From an uncultured Clostridia bacterium (GTDB taxonomy: Bacteria > Bacillota > Clostridia > Lachnospirales > Lachnospiraceae), in the NCBI GenBank assembly GCA_946405675.1, contig CAMJIC010000061.1:1-12043 (forward strand): a stretch of DNA of 12,043 bases, read 5' to 3'. A program made the position numbers and the translations under genes. Shown here piece after piece: positions 6,266-12,043 of the stretch (position 1 is its first letter; the number at the start of each line of letters is the position of its first letter). The notes under the pieces are model-generated. The model was not told where the DNA came from, did no database searches, and saw only the letters and a program-made list of their open reading frames with translations.

Positions 6266-8740
6266 TCAGCGCGGCGCCGCGTCTATGAAGCTGTAGAATT
6301 CATTTCCCGCCGAAAGAAACAGGTCTGTAGAATCCTGTATCCCGTAATAATACCACTCATCCTCCCCCGGGTTGAGCAGGTACGTATTAAATTCATCATA
6401 CCCGACGATCAGCTTGACCCCTTCCGGAGATGCCGCAAGGACCGGCCGGTCATGGGAGACAAAGTACAGAACCTCCTCCAGGGTGCACCCGCTCAGGTCA
6501 ACGACCCGTTTCCCGATCCCGTCCTCAATCGCCTCCAGGTCGATGACAGATGTCCGCATCACTGCCGGGATGTCCTTTTTCTCGATTTCATGGGAGGTCT
6601 GCCGGTCGCCGCGCACCCAGACATAGTTCTGCTCGGAGTCCACCACGACGCCAAACAGCGCATCCGCCTGCACAATCGCGTCATTCGGCCAGGTACACAG
6701 CGCGTCGAGGCCGCCCGACGCATAAATGAAATACAGCTGCTCCGGCTCAGAATTTTCCGGGACCAGAACCGTACGGCTGCTTCCCATCAGCGCCTTGCTT
6801 GCCCCCACAGCGCTCTCTCCCTCCTCCAGGACTGCCCCGACGCGAAGCAGCACGATCGTCTGCCGGCGCGACGTTTCCTTCGTCGCAAGTCCCAGGCTGA
6901 CATCGGAGGTCGTGTCCGCCGAAACAATCTGGTCAGAGGATGCCGGCACAAAGCTCGCCCCGTTCCAGGCGACCCGTTCCAGATCCAGCAGATTATCCGA
7001 CTGGGAAAGCTTCGTCACATACAGCCCGCTGGGTTCATACTCCTTCACCACGTTTCCGCCGCCATCCTCAAAGGTCAGGCGGTACATCGGAAAGATCCCA
7101 AGGCCGCCGTGGGGCACGGAAATGTCAGCGCTGCGTGCGGTTCCATACACCAGATCCTCCTTCATATAGGTCAGCGGCCGCAGAAATTCATTTTCCCCGG
7201 CGAAGATCTCACGGATCTGTCCCGTCTCAAAATCGATCGTCTCCAGGGTGGCGGAGGCGTACATCTGTCCCTCCTTCAGCCAGGCAAAATACCGACCGCT
7301 CTTTGACCCCTGGTAGCAGCCGTTGTGGATGCCGTTCGCAGCAATCGAAACGCTCCCGTCCGACAGCTGCGTCTGATACAGCACACCGTTCAACAATGCC
7401 CAGACCGTGCTCTGATCCTGCGTCAGGTAGAGGCAGTCCTTCAGGTCGATCTGCACACGCTCCGTGTTCTCATTTGTCTCCAGGAAGCACAGCTCGCGGA
7501 CAAGGGAGCTGCCCGCATTGAAGCTGTATACGCCGATCCCGTTGTCCCCCTCATGGGGTCCCCGGTTCATGTAACCGCCCACCGCGAAGATCACGTCTCC
7601 CTGACTGTCCACCTTCAGCACACGGATCGTATTTTCCCCGTAAAAATCCCGCTCATCCATGTTCTCCTGCTGCGGGAATCCGAAGACGCGGGTGAAGACA
7701 TCCGTATCCCTGCGGTAGGTCCACAGGACACCTTCCTGGACAAATGCGATAACGCGCCCCTTCACATCCGCCATGTACGATATATCCTTCTGCGTGATCC
7801 CCAGGATGATCCCGTTCGGATCGATCACCTGATTGGATTCCGGGTTAAACACCTGGCTGGTCGTCCGGTCAAAGTTCAGAAGGAAGACACGGCTGTCGGT
7901 ATAGCGCAGCCGGTAATACTCATGGACATTGTAGATCTCTGTGCTCCCATTTTCCGCAGGGGCGGAGATCCGGTAATCCAGCACCATCGTCGCAGTGTTC
8001 GCATTGATCTCCGTCAGCCTTGGCGTCGGCTTATAATAGATCTGCGGGTTCAGGTCCGCCCAGGTAAGCTGCCTGACACTGTCATGTATGTCCATATGCG
8101 CAAGGGATCCTTCAATATCCGTGGTGTCATCCGGCTCGACCGCCGCGCCCACAGTGTCAAGATCCGTCTTATTGATGCATTTGTCCCAGAAACCCGCCGC
8201 AAAATTCAGGTAGTCCGCCGTATGCAGGCCGTCCGCCAGCAGCACATGGGTATAGTAATAGATCCCGCGGCCGCCGGTCGTGACCAGGATCTTCAGGACA
8301 TACTCCTTATTCATGAGCATGTGGTTCCCCAGCTGCAGCGTGGACGTCACATAATCACCGTCCTTCTCCAGGCGCACCACCTTCGTATTCTCCAGGGACT
8401 GTGTCCCGTCGATGGTCACCACCTCGTAGGAAACCGAATCCACCGCCGCGCCGAAATTCCGGATCTGGATCGTCACCTCCCGCGTCTCCGTGAGCGGCGT
8501 GATGGAATAACGCATCTTCGTCACATCCATCTCGCGGCTGTAACCATGCAGGCAGTTGAAGGTCACGCCCCCCTGCTGCATGTAGACCAGGGGAAATGTG
8601 GATGCCGACATGGCTCCTGCCGTGTCCGGCGTGGAACGATTAATATACCGGCTGGCCGCCAGTACCGCGATCACATAGACTGCGATAAAGACGATCACCC
8701 GGATGAGAATGCTGCGAAAGAGTCTGAACTGCTCGCTCAA
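6266..8740 (-). CDS. Large membrane-anchored protein, probable beta-propeller ectodomain, function unknown
   Basis: I do not recognise this 824-residue protein as a named family. An N-terminal membrane segment (about 11-30) after a short basic stretch suggests a signal anchor with the rest outside. Residues about 75-170 look like an Ig-like beta sandwich (alternating strands such as EVTIQIRNFGAAVDSVSYEVV). From about 310 onward, repeated aromatic beta-rich blocks with G-x-aromatic turns (GVLWTYRRDTDVFTRVF, GDVIFAVGGYM, STVWALLNGVLYQTQL, GRYFAWLKEGQMYASA, NYVWVRGDRQT, DEWYYYGIQDS) suggest a degenerate propeller. No catalytic motif or sorting signal is seen. The start is TTG, with AAAGGA 11 bases upstream; a later start would remove the anchor. 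It lies 89 bp after the transglutaminase-like gene, with a hairpin between. Confidence 0.8.
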   Translation of the reverse strand: MSEQFRLFRSILIRVIVFIAVYVIAVLAASRYINRSTPDTAGAMSASTFPLVYMQQGGVTFNCLHGYSREMDVTKMRYSITPLTETREVTIQIRNFGAAVDSVSYEVVTIDGTQSLENTKVVRLEKDGDYVTSTLQLGNHMLMNKEYVLKILVTTGGRGIYYYTHVLLADGLHTADYLNFAAGFWDKCINKTDLDTVGAAVEPDDTTDIEGSLAHMDIHDSVRQLTWADLNPQIYYKPTPRLTEINANTATMVLDYRISAPAENGSTEIYNVHEYYRLRYTDSRVFLLNFDRTTSQVFNPESNQVIDPNGIILGITQKDISYMADVKGRVIAFVQEGVLWTYRRDTDVFTRVFGFPQQENMDERDFYGENTIRVLKVDSQGDVIFAVGGYMNRGPHEGDNGIGVYSFNAGSSLVRELCFLETNENTERVQIDLKDCLYLTQDQSTVWALLNGVLYQTQLSDGSVSIAANGIHNGCYQGSKSGRYFAWLKEGQMYASATLETIDFETGQIREIFAGENEFLRPLTYMKEDLVYGTARSADISVPHGGLGIFPMYRLTFEDGGGNVVKEYEPSGLYVTKLSQSDNLLDLERVAWNGASFVPASSDQIVSADTTSDVSLGLATKETSRRQTIVLLRVGAVLEEGESAVGASKALMGSSRTVLVPENSEPEQLYFIYASGGLDALCTWPNDAIVQADALFGVVVDSEQNYVWVRGDRQTSHEIEKKDIPAVMRTSVIDLEAIEDGIGKRVVDLSGCTLEEVLYFVSHDRPVLAASPEGVKLIVGYDEFNTYLLNPGEDEWYYYGIQDSTDLFLSAGNEFYSFIDAAPR

Positions 8741-8770
8741 GTTTCCAACTGTCCTTTCCCGCGGCCCCGG

Positions 8771-8807
8771 TGTCCCGTCTCAATGACTTTTGCATTGAAA
8801 CGGGACA
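8771..8807 (-). promoter_or_regulatory. Intercistronic RNA hairpin
   Basis: Arms at 8771-8785 and 8793-8807 form a 15-bp stem with a 7-nt loop (CAAAAGU on the minus RNA). The single imperfect pair (8779 with 8799) is G-U in minus-strand RNA but C-A in plus-strand RNA, so the stem is unbroken only in the transcript of the flanking genes. It lies 23 nt after the transglutaminase-like stop and 30 nt before the TTG start of the next gene. No U-run follows. It may tune processing, stability or read-through; this is inference. Confidence 0.65.
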
Positions 8808-8829
8808 TCGGATTCTGCCACTGTTTCAT

Positions 8830-10023
8830 TTATTTCCACTGAATCGTGATCACCCGGAACTCATCGTCCGTAGAATAACGGTTGTTCCAGGAGGTGACCC
8901 CGCTTTCCCGCATCAGGTACTGATCCGCGTCATAGTACAGCCGGTTCGTGAACAGCTCGTACTTTGCCGTCTCGTAGGCTTCCTGGGTCCCGAACTTCAT
9001 GACGATCGCGGATTCCCCATTCTGCACGGATGCCATGAGCGCGTCATAGATCACGCCCTTGTCCCATGTGTCATAGTACATCCCGTTGATCTTGTAGTAA
9101 TTATAGCTGTCATCCGTGCAGGACGGAAATGAGACCACCCCTTCATCGGGCGTATGGGTCGTCCTGATCTCACTATCCGTGCAGCACAGATAGTTGTAAT
9201 TCATGAGGGTGATGCCGTTCCCGTCCTCCACCGTGCCGGCGAAGACCGGATCTCCCCAGGTGACATCCACATGGTAATAGTTGCCGTCAATGCGTACAAT
9301 GTTCCACGCATGATCCCCGCCGCCGATGATCTTTCCCGTCACATAGGTGCAGAAATATCCCATCCGGTGGCAGATATACTGAAATGCTTTCGAATATCCT
9401 GCGCACACGGACTGATGATTCAGGAGGGCGCTCTGGATACACTGATTGTCCGGCGCGTCTGCATTGTACTCCACCGTATTGATCAGGTATTCATAGACCG
9501 ATTTGATCCTGCCGTAATCCGACCATGTCTCATCTGTCTGGCGGATACATTCGTCCGCCGCGGCCTCCAGCATCCCCCGCGTGGTCGCGCGCTCATTTTC
9601 CGGAACCGTTGACTCGATCGTATAACCGGCAACCAGCCCGGTGACCGCGTTTGACTGAACCTGTGCGCTCGAACCGATCCAGAACAGCTCCGGATGATCA
9701 GCAAGCACGGAATAGTAAGCCGTCCAGAAATCATCCACGCTGACCTGGGCATAGATCTGGGCACTGTCCTCTCCCGCCGACAGGCGTGAGTAGAGTTCCC
9801 GGTAGATCTCATTATAGGACGATGGCAGCTGGTTAAAATAATACTCCTCCACGCCGCCGTTGTCCCACTCGGTATCGCCCTCCTGGTAATATGTATTCTC
9901 CATCAGCCCGGAGCGCACGGCCATCTGCTTCACCGTCGTACGCGGCACGACCGCAAACAGCACGCCCACAAAAAGGGCAATCACGATTAAGATGGCAAGT
10001 GTTCGCCTGATCAGCTTCCCCAT
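8830..10023 (-). CDS. Membrane-anchored transglutaminase-like protein
   Basis: The 397-residue product has an N-terminal signal anchor (about 8-26) and an extracytoplasmic part. The central domain carries the transglutaminase-like triad: Cys207 in SVCAGYSKAFQYICHRMG, His238 in GGGDHAWNIVRIDG and Asp253 in YYHVDVTWGDP. Family members act as thiol peptidases, amidases or cross-linkers, often on cell-wall or surface proteins; the substrate here is unknown. About 140 residues follow the core, Tyr- and Asp-rich, without a recognised motif. The ATG of MGKLIRR is chosen, with AAGGA 4 bases upstream; an in-frame GTG seven codons earlier is the alternative (404 residues). It heads a likely operon with the propeller protein and the AraR-like regulator. 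No clear promoter is visible in the repeat-filled gap upstream. Confidence 0.9.
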   Translation of the reverse strand: MGKLIRRTLAILIVIALFVGVLFAVVPRTTVKQMAVRSGLMENTYYQEGDTEWDNGGVEEYYFNQLPSSYNEIYRELYSRLSAGEDSAQIYAQVSVDDFWTAYYSVLADHPELFWIGSSAQVQSNAVTGLVAGYTIESTVPENERATTRGMLEAAADECIRQTDETWSDYGRIKSVYEYLINTVEYNADAPDNQCIQSALLNHQSVCAGYSKAFQYICHRMGYFCTYVTGKIIGGGDHAWNIVRIDGNYYHVDVTWGDPVFAGTVEDGNGITLMNYNYLCCTDSEIRTTHTPDEGVVSFPSCTDDSYNYYKINGMYYDTWDKGVIYDALMASVQNGESAIVMKFGTQEAYETAKYELFTNRLYYDADQYLMRESGVTSWNNRYSTDDEFRVITIQWK

Positions 10024-10048
10024 ACCTTCCTTCGTCCCATACACACCT

Positions 10049-10213
10049 GTCAGCCTGCGTCCTTGTCAGCCCGCACGCTCATCCGCCCGCATTCTTATCC
10101 GCCTGCGCACTCACAACCCACACACTCATCTGCCTGCGCACTCACAACCTACACACTCATCTGCCTGCGCACTCACAGTCCGCACGCTCAGCCCATCTGA
10201 CTGCGCATTCATC
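10049..10213. repeat. Intergenic minisatellite with 31-bp units
   Basis: Three adjacent 31-bp units (10097-10127, 10128-10158, 10159-10189) are nearly identical at their starts (ATCTGCCTGCGCACTCACA on the plus strand). Degenerate copies flank them at 10049-10080, 10081-10096 and 10195-10213; the last overlaps the final codons of the beta-CASP gene. Each 31-bp unit itself looks like a 16+15 dimer of a degenerate motif, on the minus strand about GTGYGYAGGYWGATGA. Thirty-one is not a multiple of three and no frame is kept open, so it is not a coding repeat. It fills the gap before the transglutaminase-like gene. Confidence 0.85.
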
Positions 10214-11900
10214 GATCCCACTTGTCGCACAGGCGGTTAATCTCCTCGGTAAACCGCTTGAGATCCTTATTCGCGCCGCCCTCATTGTGGCGGATCACAG
10301 ACATCAGGCGGTTCCCTGCAGCGACCAGCCTGGTATAGATTGCAGCCGCCTTCTTGTCCTTCGACATCCTGGTCGCCGCTCCGCGGTCAGACCCCTTCTT
10401 CCGAACCTGCGCGCCGCCATCCTGCTTCTGCAGTGCGATCGCCTCGCGGTCCTCCTTCTCGATCGGAACCGGCTCCGCCTCTGTCTCAAAGGTACCTGTT
10501 GCCAGGTCAAACACGGTCCCGGAGAACGGAGCGTAAGCCGGGAATCCAAGCTCCTCCTTCAAACGGTCGCGGAACAGCTCTGTTACCTTGTCCTCACCGT
10601 GAGTGACAAAAACCATATCCGGCTTTCTCTCCAGAGAAGAGATCCATTCCATCAGGCCCTCATTATCCGCATGGCCGGACACTCCATGCAGCGTGCAGAT
10701 CTCCGCCCGCACCTCGATCTCCTCGCCAAACAGCTTCACGCTCTCGGCTCCGTCCAGGATCGAACGCCCCGGTGTCCCGATCGCCTGATATCCGACAAAC
10801 AGGATCGTGCTCTCCGGCTTCCAGAGGTTATGCTTGAGATGATGCTTGATGCGTCCCGCATCGCACATGCCGCTCGCGGAAATGATTACCTTCGGCTCCG
10901 GAAGGTCGTTGATGGCGCGGGAGTCCTCGCTGGTGACAGCGGTCTTCAGGCCGGCAAACCCGATGGGATTGATTCCCTGCTGAAGGAGCTCCTTCGCCTC
11001 ATTGTCAAAATCATTGAACATCCTTTCCCGGAAAATGTTCGTCGCTTCGATGGCCAGCGGGGAGTCGACGTAGACTTCAAAGTTGTCATGTCCATAGATC
11101 ATCTGGTTCTGCTTGATGTCCCGGATGAAATAAAGCATCTCCTGCGTGCGCCCCACCGCAAAGGACGGGATCACCACGTTTCCGCCCCGGTCAAAGGTAC
11201 GCTGGATCACGGCTGCGAGGGAAGCCGCGTAATCATTGTCCGCCGGGCGCTCATGGCTTCTGTCGCCATAGGTGGATTCCATCACGACATAATCCGCTTC
11301 CTTCGGATAGGTCGGATCGCAGATCAGCGGCTGGTTCTTGTTCCCAATATCTCCTGAAAAAATGATCTTTTTGGTGACCGTACCTTCTGTGATCGTCACT
11401 TCGATGGAACTCGATCCAAGCAGATGGCCCGCTTCAAAGAACCGGACCTTGATTCCGTCTGCAATATACGTATCCTTTTCGTAATCAACCGAAACGAAAC
11501 AGGAAATTGCGCCTTCCGCATCCAGCCGGTTATACAGCGGCTCCACCAGGGCATTGCCTGCGCGCTCCGCCTTCCTGTTCTTCCACTCCGCTTCAAATTC
11601 CTGAATGTGGGCGGAATCCAGCAGCATGATCCGGCACAGAGCCGCAGTCCCGCCTGTCGCGAAGATCTGCCCCCGGAATCCATGCTTGTAGATCAGGGGG
11701 AGCAGTCCGGAGTGATCCATATGCGCATGGGTGAGCAGCACCATGTCAATCTCGCCGGCAGCCACAGGAAGCGGTTTGTTCTCATACAGGTCCGGCCCCT
11801 GCTCCATGCCGCAGTCGATCAGAAGCTTCTTCCCGCAGGCTTCGAGATAATAGCAGCTTCCGGTAACTTCATGGGTTGCGCCAATAAATGTCAGCTTCAT
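10209..11900 (-). CDS. Beta-CASP metallo-beta-lactamase-fold RNase-like protein
   Basis: Cytoplasmic zinc hydrolase of the CPSF73/YSH1-like beta-CASP group, which acts as endo- or exonuclease on RNA. Metal ligands are visible: H58-x-H60-x-D62-H63 (HAHMDH), H159 in GHLLGSS, D184 in SGD and H434 in FVTHGE. Beta-CASP motifs follow: ESTYGDR (208-214), the SASGMCDAGRIKHHL segment with H353/H354, and H410 in GVSGHAD. Residues about 470-563 are a charged extension beyond the RMMBL segment, with a KR-rich stretch then a helix ending TEEINRLCDKWDR. AAAGGAT lies 7 bases ahead of the ATG. The assignment to RNA processing is by family; a precise substrate cannot be read from sequence. No terminator is seen after it. 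Confidence 0.92.
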   Translation of the reverse strand: MKLTFIGATHEVTGSCYYLEACGKKLLIDCGMEQGPDLYENKPLPVAAGEIDMVLLTHAHMDHSGLLPLIYKHGFRGQIFATGGTAALCRIMLLDSAHIQEFEAEWKNRKAERAGNALVEPLYNRLDAEGAISCFVSVDYEKDTYIADGIKVRFFEAGHLLGSSSIEVTITEGTVTKKIIFSGDIGNKNQPLICDPTYPKEADYVVMESTYGDRSHERPADNDYAASLAAVIQRTFDRGGNVVIPSFAVGRTQEMLYFIRDIKQNQMIYGHDNFEVYVDSPLAIEATNIFRERMFNDFDNEAKELLQQGINPIGFAGLKTAVTSEDSRAINDLPEPKVIISASGMCDAGRIKHHLKHNLWKPESTILFVGYQAIGTPGRSILDGAESVKLFGEEIEVRAEICTLHGVSGHADNEGLMEWISSLERKPDMVFVTHGEDKVTELFRDRLKEELGFPAYAPFSGTVFDLATGTFETEAEPVPIEKEDREAIALQKQDGGAQVRKKGSDRGAATRMSKDKKAAAIYTRLVAAGNRLMSVIRHNEGGANKDLKRFTEEINRLCDKWDR

Positions 11901-11971
11901 ATCATTTATCCTTTCTCAGGGTGGAAATCTCAATCCATACGAATCACGAAATGACGCACGGCTGTCAACTT

Positions 11972-12000
11972 ATTTTATCAGAATTATTTCGGGATGTACA
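11972..12000 (-). promoter_or_regulatory. Probable promoter of the beta-CASP gene
   Basis: On the minus strand TGTACA (11995-12000, four of six -35 consensus bases) and TAAAAT (11972-11977) are 17 bp apart, in an AT-rich patch, giving a leader of about 65 nt. A perfect TTGACA lies just downstream (11964-11969 region), but no acceptable -10 follows it at 16-18 bp, so the first pair is preferred. Confidence 0.5.
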
Positions 12001-12043
12001 CGATGCAATTGGTGTATACTTAATTAAGGAATTCCAAAGGTTA

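Noticed and set aside
4935..6296. Long plus-strand open frame of 453 codons
   Set aside because: It lies opposite the AraR-like gene, has a His/Arg/Pro-rich composition without domain motifs and no ribosome site; it is a shadow of GC-biased third positions.
7325..8842. Plus-strand open frame of 505 codons
   Set aside because: Antisense to the propeller gene, Arg/His/Val-rich composition and no recognisable motif; the minus-strand frame has a membrane anchor and ordered beta pattern.
10049..10213. CRISPR array
   Set aside because: Units are head-to-tail with no unique spacers and decay gradually; this is a minisatellite and no cas gene is near.

Overview
The window looks like a chromosomal stretch from a moderately GC-rich low-G+C-group relative (Bacillota, class Clostridia, most like a Lachnospiraceae gut anaerobe). 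The reasons are the rpsF-ssb-rpsR operon with a Firmicutes-type S6:S18 leader, a class B sortase, an AraR-type GntR/LacI chimera, strong AAGGAGG ribosome binding sites and sigma-A promoters. The taxon is an inference from gene content; no rRNA is present.

Layout: apart from the last 43 codons of a Pro/Ala-rich protein at the left edge (+ strand), every gene is on the minus strand, so transcription runs right to left. From right to left: a beta-CASP metallo-beta-lactamase RNase-like protein (10209-11900); an intergenic minisatellite (10049-10213); a membrane-anchored transglutaminase-like protein (8830-10023); a conserved-looking hairpin; an 824-residue membrane-anchored, probably beta-propeller protein of unknown function (6266-8740); an AraR-like regulator 32 bp behind it (5148-6233); asnS from its own extended -10 promoter (3491-4888); a class B sortase (2328-3338); a Sir2 deacylase (1502-2230); and the rpsF-ssb-rpsR operon (222-1352), with promoter and autoregulatory leader. 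The operon ends in a perfect 40-bp palindromic terminator shared with the converging gene at the left edge.

How the genes work together: the right half is a possible cell-surface module (transglutaminase-like protein, propeller protein, sugar-sensor-type repressor) whose pairing is positional only. The left half is core information processing (AsnRS, S6, SSB, S18) with a sortase and a sirtuin inserted between. No mobile element, CRISPR array, tRNA, rRNA or defence system is visible. The least explained items are the transglutaminase/propeller pair and the non-coding structures around it. No intergenic gap exceeds about 260 bp.
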